A DNA stretch of 64,000 bases from Clostridia bacterium (GCA_017450005.1 JAFSYM010000155.1:1-64000), one strand, 5' to 3'. Positions 41,627 through 50,135 are shown, counted from the stretch's first letter. The notes: a model not told the origin generated them from the letters alone. Program-made: numbers and translations.

Positions 41627-42334
41627 TTACGCAGCCGAAGGCGTTTCGGCGGCCTGGGTGGTGGTCGTCGTAGTGGTCGTCGTGGTGGTTGTCGTCTTAT
41701 CCGCGCCGGGCGTGTTGTCCGGAATCTCGGGATTCGTCGTGGTGGTCGTCGTCGTGGTGGTTGTGGTGGTCGTCGTAGTCGTCGTGTCGTCGGCCGGCTT
41801 GGTCGTGGTTGTCGTGTTGTGCTTGTAGTACGGATCGCAGCGCTTGCAGCGGCCGAGCGCGTCGTAATCGTGGCCGAGCGCGGAGCCGGTCGTCGCACCG
41901 CAGTTGCGGCAGGTCTGCGGCTTCTCGCAGGTCGCCGGTGCGTAGTTGTGCTTGTTGGGCGTGCCTCTCACAAGACCGCACTTCTTGCAGATCTGCGGCG
42001 TTGTGCAGGTCGCATCGGAAAACTCATGGTCGCAGGTTTTCTGATTGCCGGTCGGCTTCTTGGTGGTCGCGGTGTTGTTGGTTTTCTTGCCCGTGCCGGT
42101 GCTGCGGCGCGTCGTGGCCACAACGGGCGCAGCCTGCTGCTCGGTCGTCGACTCTTCGGTGGTCGCCTCCTCGGTGGTCCATTCAGTTGTCCACTCGGCG
42201 GTGGTCTCGATCATCGTGGATGCTTCTTCCGTGGTCTCTTCCTCGTCCTTTTTAAACATATCCACCAGACCGCAGGAACACAGCGTCAGCACAGCAGACA
42301 ACGCAAGAAGCAGTGCAAGAACTTTTTTCATCAT
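41627..42334 (-). CDS. lipoprotein with poly-Thr tails and Cys/His repeats
   Basis: 235 residues. The signal MMKKVLALLLALSAVLTL ends in a lipobox-like LCSC. A Glu/Thr-rich stretch leads to two to three CxxPQxCxxCG...G..H repeats (about 100-165), a small zinc-ribbon-like module found in Firmicutes surface proteins. The C-terminal third consists of two poly-Thr runs (about 17 and 13 Thr) split by NPEIPDNTPGADK. The runs are encoded by ACN-type triplets and may vary in length. Poly-Thr linkers are usually O-glycosylated spacers. A TTGACA/TATTTT promoter lies upstream and GGAGG before the ATG. Function unknown. Confidence 0.78.
   Translation of the reverse strand: MMKKVLALLLALSAVLTLCSCGLVDMFKKDEEETTEEASTMIETTAEWTTEWTTEEATTEESTTEQQAAPVVATTRRSTGTGKKTNNTATTKKPTGNQKTCDHEFSDATCTTPQICKKCGLVRGTPNKHNYAPATCEKPQTCRNCGATTGSALGHDYDALGRCKRCDPYYKHNTTTTTKPADDTTTTTTTTTTTTTTTTTNPEIPDNTPGADKTTTTTTTTTTTTTQAAETPSAA
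41656..41796 (-). repeat. Thr-codon microsatellite
   Basis: Two blocks of threonine triplets (GTC/GTG/GTA as read on the plus strand), near 41656-41695 and 41736-41790, interrupted by a 13-residue unique segment. Gains or losses of triplets would stay in frame. Confidence 0.75.
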
Positions 42335-42368
42335 GTTTTGTCCTCCAATTCGTAAAAATCACGGTTCT

Positions 42369-42397
42369 AAAATAGCACGAAATCAAACGTCTGTCAA
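42369..42397 (-). promoter_or_regulatory. sigma-A promoter of the Thr-rich lipoprotein gene
   Basis: On the minus strand TTGACA (42392-42397) and TATTTT (42369-42374) lie 17 bases apart, 35 bases before the start codon. Confidence 0.65.
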
Positions 42398-42402
42398 GGA
42401 TA

Positions 42403-43302
42403 TTAATACAATCTTAAGGAATCCGGATCACCGACACTCTCACGCACGGCGCGCAGAAACTCCGGCGGCAGCGGTGCGCGCAGGATCACGTCTTCCCGCG
42501 TGACCGGATGCGGCAGGCGCACCTGCGCACAATGCAGCAGGTGCCGGCCGAGCCCCGGCACACGCGTACCGTACAGGCTGTCGCCGGTCAGCGGTGCGCC
42601 GATATGCGCCATGTGCACGCGAATCTGGTGCGTTCTGCCCGTTTCCGGCGTCAGGCGCACAAGGCTTTTGCCCCCGCCGGATGCAATCGTTTCATAGTGC
42701 GTCACAGCTTCTTCGCCCGTTTCGCCGCATGCACGCGTCGTTTTGCCCGGATCGGGGCGGTAAATCGGCACGTCCACCGTGCCGCTGCCGCAGTCCGCGC
42801 GGTCGACGAGCGCAATATACGTTTTCTGCGCCCGGCCGTTCATGCGCGAGGCGGCATAGGCATGCAGTGCGCAGACCGCCACGCCGGACGTACCCTTGTC
42901 AAGCCGCCCTACGGCATGGAAAACGCCGTCGCTCTCCCGGCTTTGCAGATACGCTGTTACGCCGTTGGCCAGCGTGTCGTCGCGGTGCGCGTGCGAGGGG
43001 TGCATGGCAAGAAAACCGGACTTGTTGACCGCGAGCATATCCGTGTCCTCGTACAGAATCTCCAGCTCCATGGGCATGGGGATCAGCGTCGTTTTTTCGC
43101 GCGGCAGGATCACGCATATCACGTCGCCCGCCCTGACGCGCTCGGCGCTGCGGATCGTTCCGCCCCCGCGCGTGACGGCGAGCGGAATCTGCCGCAGCGT
43201 CGCATACAGGGCAGACGAAATCTGTGCCTCCCGCAGCAGGAAGGCACAGAGTTTTTTATTGTCGTATGTTTCCGGAACGGTAAACGCGATTTCCCGCGCC
43301 AT
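42403..43302 (-). CDS. RluA-family pseudouridine synthase
   Basis: 299 residues. The catalytic motif GRLDKGTSG (about residues 132-140) carries the Asp that attacks the uridine. LRINRxG-like VNKSGFLAMHPS and RTHQIRVHMAHIGAPLTGDSLYG are other RluA landmarks. The N-terminal 80 residues are S4-like, so it is of the RluC/RluD type acting on 23S rRNA. The exact uridine cannot be stated. The start lies one base after the preceding gene's stop, in a minus-strand unit with the ceramidase-like and Cys-cluster genes. Confidence 0.9.
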   Translation of the reverse strand: MAREIAFTVPETYDNKKLCAFLLREAQISSALYATLRQIPLAVTRGGGTIRSAERVRAGDVICVILPREKTTLIPMPMELEILYEDTDMLAVNKSGFLAMHPSHAHRDDTLANGVTAYLQSRESDGVFHAVGRLDKGTSGVAVCALHAYAASRMNGRAQKTYIALVDRADCGSGTVDVPIYRPDPGKTTRACGETGEEAVTHYETIASGGGKSLVRLTPETGRTHQIRVHMAHIGAPLTGDSLYGTRVPGLGRHLLHCAQVRLPHPVTREDVILRAPLPPEFLRAVRESVGDPDSLRLY

Positions 43303-43303
43303 G

Positions 43304-44749
43304 TCAGCGCACCCGCGCCATAATGCCGGCGAGCGTCTCGGAGACCACGTGCGTGATCTTCGGGCTCAGGGAGTTCGTCTCGTGGTAATGCCGGTTGCCC
43401 AGGCGGTCGGTCGCCGTGTCGAGATAGGGGCCGTACTCGTTGAGAATGAAATCGTTGGTTGGCACCATGTAGCCGGTCATGTCGTTCGCCAGACCGAACA
43501 CAATCAGATTGTCGTCGTCGGCAACGCGGCACAGCGGCTCGGCGTTGACCTCGGGACCGAGTCCCGTCGCGGACGTCTCGGCGGGTGAATACTGGTCGAA
43601 CACAAACTCCGGCGCTGCCTCGCCCGGCAGCATCAGGATCTGCTGCGAGCCGATGCGGATGTAGGTCATCTCCGTGCACAGCGCCAGTCCCAGACTGCTC
43701 TCGCGGCTGGCGGCTTTCTTGTAATTCACCGTCTTGATGATCGCCATGAGCGCCAGGACGGGATTCTCCACCGGTGCCAGATACGGCTGGCGCACGACGG
43801 TGATCTCCGGCGTGAGCGCGACGTCGTTGTCGATCGTGAACGCTGCCTCGGCAAGCAGCTTGCCTTCCAGACGCGCGCACTCATACGGATCCTCGCTCAG
43901 CTCTCCCGGATCGACCGCAAGAATCGGGCCGACGCCGAACAGAACGTTGGTCTTTTGTTTTTCATTGATCGCCGTGCGCAGAAATCCCGGATATTCCGCG
44001 CTGATCATCTGGTTGTCGCCGCCCATTGTGTTGGGATGCGCGCCGAAGTTGAGCCACCATGTTTCCGTCGAGCCGTCGTCGGGCACAAAGCGGATGCGCG
44101 AGAGTACGTCGCGCGCCACGATCGGCGGGCGCTTGCGGTAAACGGCGTTCGGCACATGCACCGAACCGGCGTACATTCTGCCCTCCTTGCGGGTTTCGTA
44201 CGCCTCGCGGCAGCACGCGCGCATATTTTCCATCAGCAGCGCCATGTATTCGGGGTCCTTGCCGTTGCCGGGAATGGGGCCGATGATTGCCTTGCCCCAG
44301 TAGCCGAGCGTGTCAATGCCGGCATGGTTGTGCGAGCAAAGAATACTGACGCTTTTACAGCCCGTTTCGCGGCAGAAATCCGCGAGCGAGGCGCGGATCT
44401 GCGCGATCTCGACGCCCGCAATGCCGACGACGTCCGCGCCGATCACGACCATACCGCCGCCGTCCTTGCAGTCAATCCACAACGCGCTGACCGTGAGCGG
44501 GTCGAGGATGCCCGCCACCGTCTTGCCCGTGCGGTGCCCGGCCAGATAAAACGGACGGGCATGGATGTCCTTGGGCATCGTTACGCGCGAGGCGAAACCG
44601 CAGCAAAAATGCGCGTCCTGCGTGTTGCGCATTACGATGGGCTGCGTCGGCGCGGGTTTCGGCGCGTAGCCCTCTTTCTTCAGAATCTTTTTTCCCTCAT
44701 GTTTGGCGAGCGCCGTCAGCGCGCCTACCGCAATTTTTTCAATGTGCAT
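43304..44749 (-). CDS. neutral/alkaline ceramidase-like amidase (PF04734-type)
   Basis: 481 residues, matching bacterial homologues that carry only the catalytic N-domain. Zinc-type motifs appear as CSHNHAG (near 140) and GAHPNTMGG (near 240). A TKTVNYKK region and a late Tyr-rich segment (LNEYGPYLDT) follow. Ceramidases cleave the amide of ceramides, but such short bacterial members are mostly uncharacterised and may act on other amides. No signal peptide is obvious. Overlaps the upstream membrane protein by 11 bases and is directly followed by the RluA gene. Confidence 0.72.
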   Translation of the reverse strand: MHIEKIAVGALTALAKHEGKKILKKEGYAPKPAPTQPIVMRNTQDAHFCCGFASRVTMPKDIHARPFYLAGHRTGKTVAGILDPLTVSALWIDCKDGGGMVVIGADVVGIAGVEIAQIRASLADFCRETGCKSVSILCSHNHAGIDTLGYWGKAIIGPIPGNGKDPEYMALLMENMRACCREAYETRKEGRMYAGSVHVPNAVYRKRPPIVARDVLSRIRFVPDDGSTETWWLNFGAHPNTMGGDNQMISAEYPGFLRTAINEKQKTNVLFGVGPILAVDPGELSEDPYECARLEGKLLAEAAFTIDNDVALTPEITVVRQPYLAPVENPVLALMAIIKTVNYKKAASRESSLGLALCTEMTYIRIGSQQILMLPGEAAPEFVFDQYSPAETSATGLGPEVNAEPLCRVADDDNLIVFGLANDMTGYMVPTNDFILNEYGPYLDTATDRLGNRHYHETNSLSPKITHVVSETLAGIMARVR

Positions 44750-46064
44750 CGTCGTTTTCCTCCTTTGCCGCCGCAGACGTTTCCTCTTCCGGCTGCTGCT
44801 GCGCTGCGTTCCCTTGCAGCGTGATGCGGTCGGTCATCACAAACGAGCCGGTCTTGTCCCCGCCCGTCTGCCGTGCCGCCTCTTCGCGCGCCCTGATCTG
44901 CGCGGCGCGCTGCTTTTTCTTTTTGGATGCAAGAATATTGTAAACCACGATCAGCGCGACGAGCAGCAGGCCGCCGAGCCAGATAAACATGCACACGCCG
45001 AACGGATGCACAGGGCAAAAGCCGCACAGCGTGCAGCGGTTCGCTTCGCGCGCCGCATCGGCCTGCCGTTTCTCCTCGGCCTTGACGTCAAACGGATCGT
45101 CGTTTTTGACAATCTGCACCTTGCCGTCCTCTACCGTGAGCAGATCGCTCCAGCCGGTGATGATCGCCGTGCCGTCGGTCGGGTTGTTGCCGGTCAGACG
45201 GCAGCGAATTTCGATTTTGCCCGTCGTTTCGGGCAGCTCTACCTCGCGCAAGCCGATCAGATACGGCATATCGCCGCGCGTCATGCTGCGGTATTCCCAC
45301 GCGCCGCCGTCCACACGCATCTGCGAGATGAGGCTGAGCTGCGGGTTGTATGTGCACAGCAGCGCACGCGCAATGTCGCGGATGCTGCCGGACGGCTGTG
45401 CGTCAAAGGTCAGCACATTGCCGTCGAGCGAAGCTTTGCTCACCTCGATCCGGCTCTCGCCGACCCGCGGCACATCGGGCGTGTCCGCCGTGCGGGCTGC
45501 GCCCACGTCGCACACGCGTGACCAGTCGGAGAACGTGCACGTTTGCGACTGGTAGTCATAGACCAAAAAGCGCGCGCGGACGTACAGCTTGTGATTGTCG
45601 AAATCGAAGGCGTAGACCTCGCCCTTCTCCGTATTCCGGTTCACAACGCCGCTCCTGCAGCGCTGCACCGCCTCGGGGTACGCAAACCAGAACACCTCGC
45701 ATTTGTCGACAAAGCTGCCCGTGAGCTTCTGGATCGGGTAGCTGCCGCCGATGCTGTCCCAGCTCTCATCATAGTGAAACGCCTTGTCGGAATCCAGCGA
45801 CCAGTCGAACTGCACGCAGCTCTCGAACGCCGCGCCGTAGTACTTCTCCTGCTGCGCCTGCGTCAGCGACGCGACACGGCAGAGCGCATCCGGCACGGTA
45901 AAGACCGCCTCGATGCATTCGTTGCCGTCGTTCGGATATGTAAACAAGAAGGTCAGGCCGTCCGGCGCGTCCGGCTTGTCGAACGGCAGACCGTTCGCCG
46001 CGGCGCTGAAAGCCGCCGCAGCCGCCAGACACAGCGCGAGCACAAAGCACAGAAGTCGTTTCAT
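44739..46064 (-). CDS. secreted membrane-anchored protein with juxtamembrane Cys cluster
   Basis: About 441 residues. A Sec signal (MKRLLCFVLALCLAAAAAFS, then AAANG) is followed by a long extracellular region with fibronectin-like beta strands, such as VYAFDFDNHKLYVRARFLV. Near 355-372 there is the cluster RCTLCGFCPVHPFGVC, immediately before a membrane helix (about 372-395) and a charged Lys/Gln-rich cytosolic tail. The cluster is spaced like a metal or disulfide site. ATG 46064 follows GGAGGG by 6 bases. I do not recognise the family. Confidence 0.7.
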   Translation of the reverse strand: MKRLLCFVLALCLAAAAAFSAAANGLPFDKPDAPDGLTFLFTYPNDGNECIEAVFTVPDALCRVASLTQAQQEKYYGAAFESCVQFDWSLDSDKAFHYDESWDSIGGSYPIQKLTGSFVDKCEVFWFAYPEAVQRCRSGVVNRNTEKGEVYAFDFDNHKLYVRARFLVYDYQSQTCTFSDWSRVCDVGAARTADTPDVPRVGESRIEVSKASLDGNVLTFDAQPSGSIRDIARALLCTYNPQLSLISQMRVDGGAWEYRSMTRGDMPYLIGLREVELPETTGKIEIRCRLTGNNPTDGTAIITGWSDLLTVEDGKVQIVKNDDPFDVKAEEKRQADAAREANRCTLCGFCPVHPFGVCMFIWLGGLLLVALIVVYNILASKKKKQRAAQIRAREEAARQTGGDKTGSFVMTDRITLQGNAAQQQPEEETSAAAKEENDDAH

Positions 46065-46181
46065 CGCAATCCCTCCGTATGTACTTGTATACATCGGACA
46101 GTATAGCACAACCGGCGCAAAGATTCAATGCCCGGCGGCAAAATTCAAAATTCCTTCACAAAACCGTCCCGCTACAACCGA

Positions 46182-46210
46182 TTGACAAAACCATGCCGAG
46201 GCGGTATAAT
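46182..46210 (+). promoter_or_regulatory. consensus sigma-A promoter of prmA-rqcH
   Basis: TTGACA (46182-46187), exactly 17 bases, TATAAT (46205-46210). It is the best promoter in the window and lies 34 bases before the prmA start. Confidence 0.92.
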
Positions 46211-46243
46211 TCAAGCGCACATTCATTTGTCATGGAGGGTACT

Positions 46244-47167
46244 ATGGACTTTACGGAAATCATGCTGACGGTGGACGTCCGGTACGCGGATACGGTCAGC
46301 GACATCGCCTGTATGGCGGCGCGCGGCGGCATCTACGTGGAGGATTACAGCCATCTCGAGCAGGAGGCGCATGACATTGCGCACATCGACCTGATTGACG
46401 AGGAGCTGCTGCGCAAGGACCGCAGCAAGGCGATCGTCCATCTGTACATTTCCCCCGAGGACAATCCCGCCGAAGCTGTCACCTATCTGCGCGAGCGGCT
46501 GACTGCCCAGCACATCCCCTTTGAGATGGATCGTGCAATCTGCCGCAACGAAGACTGGGAGAACAACTGGAAGGCGTTCTTCAAACCCATGCCGATCGGC
46601 GAGCGGCTGTTCATCCGTCCCGTCTGGGTCGACGATTACGACGCGCAGAACCGCACAGTGCTGCACATCGAACCGGGCGTATCGTTCGGCAGCGGCACGC
46701 ACGAGACGACGCGTCTGTGCCTGCAGGCGATCGAAAAGCACATGGACGGGTGCAGGAGCTTTCTCGACGTCGGCTGCGGCAGCGGCATCCTGTCCGTCGC
46801 GGCGCTGCTGCTGGGCGCCGAATGTGCCGAAGCGGTCGACATCGACCCGCTGGCCGTCAAAATGGCGCGTCTCAACGGCGAGCTCAACGGCTTCACCGCG
46901 CCGCAGTACACGGTGCTGGAGGGCAATCTGACCGACAAAGTGCACGGCACATACGACATCGTGGCGGCCAACATTGTCGCCGACGCGATCCTGCTGCTGT
47001 CCAAGGACATCAAGCAGTTTCTCAAACCCGGCGCGCTGTACATCACGTCCGGCATCATCGACCTGCGCGAGCAGGAGATCCTGGACGCGTTCGACGCGCT
47101 GGGCTTCGAGGTGCTCGAACGCTACGAGGAGCACGGCTGGCTGTGCTTCGTGACCAGAGAGAGCTGA
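46244..47167 (+). CDS. prmA: ribosomal protein L11 methyltransferase
   Basis: 307 residues, the usual PrmA length. The N-domain (MDFTEIMLTVDVRYADTVSD) binds L11. The catalytic domain holds FGSGTHETTRLC and the SAM motif LDVGCGSGILSVAA near 180-195. NIVADAILLL is the NIxAxxL-type motif. It trimethylates L11 on lysines and the N-terminus using SAM. GGAGGG stands 5 bases before the ATG. It is followed after one base by the rqcH-like gene, linking ribosome modification and quality control in one transcript. Confidence 0.93.
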   Translation: MDFTEIMLTVDVRYADTVSDIACMAARGGIYVEDYSHLEQEAHDIAHIDLIDEELLRKDRSKAIVHLYISPEDNPAEAVTYLRERLTAQHIPFEMDRAICRNEDWENNWKAFFKPMPIGERLFIRPVWVDDYDAQNRTVLHIEPGVSFGSGTHETTRLCLQAIEKHMDGCRSFLDVGCGSGILSVAALLLGAECAEAVDIDPLAVKMARLNGELNGFTAPQYTVLEGNLTDKVHGTYDIVAANIVADAILLLSKDIKQFLKPGALYITSGIIDLREQEILDAFDALGFEVLERYEEHGWLCFVTRES

Positions 47168-47168
47168 T

Positions 47169-48920
47169 ATGCCGTTAGACGGATACTTCTTACATTTTCT
47201 GACCGGAGAGCTGCAAGGTCAGCTCATCGGCAGCCGCGTGGAAAAGGTGCACCAGCCGTCAAAGCACGAGGTGGTGCTGCATCTGCGCGGCTACCGCACG
47301 GCATGCAGGCTGTTTCTGTCCGCCTCGCCGAACAGTCCCCGCCTGCACATCACGGCCTTTGCGCCGGAAAATCCCGCAAAGCCGCCGATGCTGTGCATGC
47401 TGCTGCGCAAGCATCTGATTGGCGCGAAGCTGCGCGCCGTAACGCAGGCAGGGCTTGACCGCACGGTCTTTCTCGACTTCGACGCGACGAACGAAATCGG
47501 CGATCCCGTGTCGCTGCGTCTGTGCGTGGAGATCATGGCCAAGCACAGCAACATCATCCTGCTCGACGGCAGCGGCACGATCCTCGACGCCGTCAAGCGC
47601 GTGGACGCCTCGCAGTCGTCCTACCGGCAGGTGCAGCCGGGACTGGCGTATGTATCGCCCCCGCCGCAGGACAAGCTCGATCTGCGTGTGTGCACGGCGC
47701 AGGATGTGCTCGACCGCGTGGGCGCCTTCCCCGAAAAGACGCTCCCCTCCGCCCTGCTGAACGCTTTGCAGGGCGCCTCGCCGCTCATCTGCCGGGAACT
47801 GGCGTCGCGGTGCGGCGGCATGGACACGGCGGTGCGCGAGCTGACCGGCGCGCAGAAAGCGCTGCTGCTTCGCGCGCTCGATGCGCTCAGGGAAACGCTC
47901 GCATCCGGCGGCGCGCCGCACATCCTGTGCGACGAAGCGGGACGCGGAACGGATTTCTCGTTCATGGATATTACGCAGTACGGCTTCGCCCGCACGCCCA
48001 AGGTGTTTGAAAGCTACTCGGCGCTGCTCGACGATTTCTATTTCGAGCGTGACCGGCAGGACCGCACGCACCAGCGCGCGGCCGATATGCTCAAGGCGCT
48101 CTCGAGCGCAACGACGCGCATTGCGCGAAAGCTCGACCTGCAGCGTGCGGAGCTGGCGCGCTGTGCCGACCGCGACACACTGCGGCTGTACGGCGAGCTG
48201 ATCCAGTCGTATGCCGGTATGCTCGAAAAAGGCGCGCCGTTCTACGACGTGGCCAACTACTACGATGAGGGACGCACGCTGCGCATCCCTGCCGATCCCG
48301 CGCTCTCGCCCATGGCCAACGCGCAGAGATACTACAAGGAATACCGCAAGGCCAAAACCGCCGAGCAGATGCTCGCCGGGCTGATCGAATCGGGCGAGCA
48401 GGAACTGCAGTACCTGGAAACCGTGACCGATCTCGTCAGCCGCGCGGATACGGGCGCAGAACTCGGTGCGCTGCGCGAGGAGATCGAGCAGGCAGGTTTC
48501 CTGCGGCGCAAACGCAAGCCGAACGAAAAAAGCCCGAAGCCTCTGCCGCCGATCGAGTACCGCTCGACAGACGGCTTTCGCATCCTCGTCGGGCGCAACA
48601 ATCTGCAGAACGACCGCCTCTCGCTCAAGACGGCACGCGGCAGCGATCTGTGGCTGCACACGCAGAAAATCCCCGGCTCGCACGTGATCGTCTGCGCTGA
48701 GGGGCGCGAGATCCCGCCCGCGACGATCGAACAGGCCGCCATGATCGCCGCCTACAACAGCCGCGCGCGAGAGAGCGCACAGGTGCCCGTGGACTACACG
48801 TTCGCCAAGCACCTGAAAAAGCCGCCCGGCGCAAAACCCGGCAAAGTCATTTATCACGTATACCAAACACTGACGATCAACCCGGATCGGGAAAAATCCG
48901 AATCCCTGCGGGTCGAATAA
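47169..48920 (+). CDS. rqcH: RqcH/NFACT ribosome quality-control protein
   Basis: 583 residues. MPLDGYFLHFLTGELQGQLIGSR opens the NFACT-N domain. A long central coiled coil (about 290-430) precedes the NFACT-R part with RSTDGFRILVGRNNLQND and DLWLHTQKIPGSHVIV. In Bacillus, RqcH binds stalled 50S subunits and adds Ala tails to mark peptides for decay; older names are FbpA or fibronectin-binding protein. Length and domain order are normal. Coupled to prmA with a one-base gap and followed by the DUF308 gene. Confidence 0.92.
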   Translation: MPLDGYFLHFLTGELQGQLIGSRVEKVHQPSKHEVVLHLRGYRTACRLFLSASPNSPRLHITAFAPENPAKPPMLCMLLRKHLIGAKLRAVTQAGLDRTVFLDFDATNEIGDPVSLRLCVEIMAKHSNIILLDGSGTILDAVKRVDASQSSYRQVQPGLAYVSPPPQDKLDLRVCTAQDVLDRVGAFPEKTLPSALLNALQGASPLICRELASRCGGMDTAVRELTGAQKALLLRALDALRETLASGGAPHILCDEAGRGTDFSFMDITQYGFARTPKVFESYSALLDDFYFERDRQDRTHQRAADMLKALSSATTRIARKLDLQRAELARCADRDTLRLYGELIQSYAGMLEKGAPFYDVANYYDEGRTLRIPADPALSPMANAQRYYKEYRKAKTAEQMLAGLIESGEQELQYLETVTDLVSRADTGAELGALREEIEQAGFLRRKRKPNEKSPKPLPPIEYRSTDGFRILVGRNNLQNDRLSLKTARGSDLWLHTQKIPGSHVIVCAEGREIPPATIEQAAMIAAYNSRARESAQVPVDYTFAKHLKKPPGAKPGKVIYHVYQTLTINPDREKSESLRVE

Positions 48921-48935
48921 ACAGGAGGAACCACT

Positions 48936-49463
48936 ATGCAAACCATTATCAAAAACAAACTGCTCTCCAGCCTCATCCTGCTCGCGCTCGGCGTGCTGCT
49001 GATTATCGCGCCCCTCACCGCACTGACGACGTACGTGCGCATCATCGGCGCGGTGCTGCTTTGCGGCGCAGCCGTCCGCCTCGTCGCCCACTTCGCGACC
49101 AAGAAAGAGGATCGTGCGCCCATCTCCCTGCTGATCGGCGTCGTGGCCGCCGTCTTCGCGCTGATTCTGCTGATCTTCGCGGGCAAGGTTGTGAACGTGC
49201 TGCACATCATTTTCGGCATTCTGCTGATCCTCAACTCGCTGCTCGATCTCGTGATCGGCGTGCGTCTGCCGGCAGGCAAAATTGCGGCGGTCATCCTCGC
49301 GCTGCTGGGCATACTGCTCGGCATTGTGATCGTCATCAATCCCGCCGCGTTCGCCAGCTTCATCACGCGCATCATCGGCGGCGTGCTGATCTATGACGCG
49401 GTCGTCGGTCTCGTGACCGCGCTGCTCGGCCGCAAAACAGCGAAGTCCAATCTGCTGAACTGA
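48936..49463 (+). CDS. DUF308 (HdeD-like) membrane protein
   Basis: 175 residues in six hydrophobic segments arranged in pairs, each of about 20 residues with Leu/Ile/Val/Ala. The pattern IRIIGAVLLCGAAVRL, LHIIFGILLILNSLLDL and ITRIIGGVLIYDAVVGL marks the HdeD/DUF308 repeat. It is a small inner-membrane protein linked in E. coli to acid resistance; the function in Firmicutes is unclear. AGGAGG precedes the ATG. Last gene of the prmA unit, ending at a good terminator. Confidence 0.85.
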   Translation: MQTIIKNKLLSSLILLALGVLLIIAPLTALTTYVRIIGAVLLCGAAVRLVAHFATKKEDRAPISLLIGVVAAVFALILLIFAGKVVNVLHIIFGILLILNSLLDLVIGVRLPAGKIAAVILALLGILLGIVIVINPAAFASFITRIIGGVLIYDAVVGLVTALLGRKTAKSNLLN

Positions 49464-49496
49464 TCCGCCGACACGCACAGGAATCCTTGCAGACCA

Positions 49497-49530
49497 ACGG
49501 GGACGGGCACTGCCTGTCCCCGTGTTTTTG
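49497..49530 (+). terminator. terminator of the prmA-rqcH-DUF308 unit
   Basis: ACGGGGACGGGCA (49497-49509) pairs with TGCCTGTCCCCGT (49511-49523) with one G-U pair, followed by GTTTTTG. The stem also resembles the REP-type palindromes of this genome. Confidence 0.85.
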
Positions 49531-49549
49531 CATCATGCAGATAGAAAAT

Positions 49550-49720
49550 TATGCACCGCTTTGTGGTCGGTTTTTGCAGAATCGGCGAAGCGGTGCATAG
49601 TCTTTGTGCATAGTGCACAATTATTGTATGCGATCTTTGTATATTCTGTATGTCCCTCAAAAAATCCGGTCATTCCAATTTTCGTCATTATGCACAAATG
49701 TGATTGCTTCGATTTGTGCA
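49550..49720. promoter_or_regulatory. palindrome array upstream of a small-peptide gene
   Basis: TATGCACCGCTT/AAGCGGTGCATA (49550-49561, 49588-49599) is a perfect 12-bp inverted repeat. TTGTGCA-TAG-TGCACAA (49604-49620) and TGCACAAAT/ATTTGTGCA (49691-49699, 49712-49720) follow. The core TGCACAA therefore occurs four times within 120 bases. The layout suggests operators for a dimeric regulator of the promoter that starts at 49728. Confidence 0.5.
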
Positions 49721-49727
49721 ACGTGCC

Positions 49728-49755
49728 TTGACTTTTGCAAATATTGTGCTATACT
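49728..49755 (+). promoter_or_regulatory. sigma-A promoter of the 41-aa peptide gene
   Basis: TTGACT (49728-49733) and TATACT (49750-49755), 16 bases apart, 32 bases before the ATG. Adjacent to the palindrome array. Confidence 0.65.
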
Positions 49756-49787
49756 AAAGGCACAAAGCAACGAAAGGATGATTCAAC

Positions 49788-49913
49788 ATGACAGACAAAA
49801 ACATTTTTGCTTTGGAGATGGATCTGATCCACACCATCGACTCGAAGAAGACGTCCTTCTGGCACAAAGTACTGGCTGCACTCGAGTTGAGCGCCATCAC
49901 CAACCGGCATTGA
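49788..49913 (+). CDS. 41-aa peptide, hypothetical
   Basis: A short frame starts MTDKNIFALEMDLIHTID and ends SAITNRH. AAAGGATG stands about 8 bases before the ATG, a promoter lies upstream and a clear terminator follows at 49941-49970, so this is a self-contained transcription unit of about 215 bases. The peptide is amphipathic with no cysteine or obvious leader. It could be a signalling or regulatory peptide, a toxin-like peptide or a dual-function small RNA. No family recognised. Confidence 0.5.
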   Translation: MTDKNIFALEMDLIHTIDSKKTSFWHKVLAALELSAITNRH

Positions 49914-49940
49914 TCGGCGCCCCCAAACCCCAAAATGACA

Positions 49941-49970
49941 GCGCATCCGTTTTCACGGGTGCGCTTTTTT
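49941..49970 (+). terminator. terminator of the 41-aa peptide unit
   Basis: GCGCATCCGT (49941-49950) pairs with ACGGGTGCGC (49955-49964) across TTTC with one G-U pair, followed by six T. Confidence 0.85.
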
Positions 49971-50010
49971 CGCTCTTCACGGATTTCCGTGCACCAAATA
50001 ACAGCAAAGT

Positions 50011-50040
50011 GTCATCGCGAGCGAAGCGTGGCGATTTCCC
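50011..50040. repeat. short dispersed repeat (GTCATCGCGAGCGAAGCGTGG family)
   Basis: One arm of the repeat family is found in full at 50281-50387. The GCGAAGC core with flanking GTCATYGCGAG is a widespread bacterial intergenic repeat. Confidence 0.55.
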
Positions 50041-50064
50041 GTAGATGCCGGTTGGTTTCCCTGT

Positions 50065-50135
50065 GTAGGGCACGGATACATCCGTGCCGAAAAGGACGTT
50101 CCCTGCACCGCGGCACGCATGTATGCGTGCCCTAC
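50065..50135. repeat. BIME-like pair of REP palindromes with GTAGGG heads
   Basis: GTAGGGCACGGATACATCCG...CCG (50065-50089) and an inverted partner ending GCATGTATGCGTGCCCTAC (50111-50135). Both carry the head GTAGGG or its complement CCCTAC, as do the REPs in the RAYT gene, but with a different palindrome body. Confidence 0.6.

Noticed and set aside
41656..41796. Intergenic trinucleotide satellite
   Set aside because: It is coding sequence for poly-Thr runs in the minus-strand lipoprotein.
47259..49478. A 739-codon minus-strand frame opposite rqcH and DUF308
   Set aside because: Composition (Arg, Ala, His, Gln) is that of an antisense shadow; the plus-strand genes have clear families and ribosome sites.
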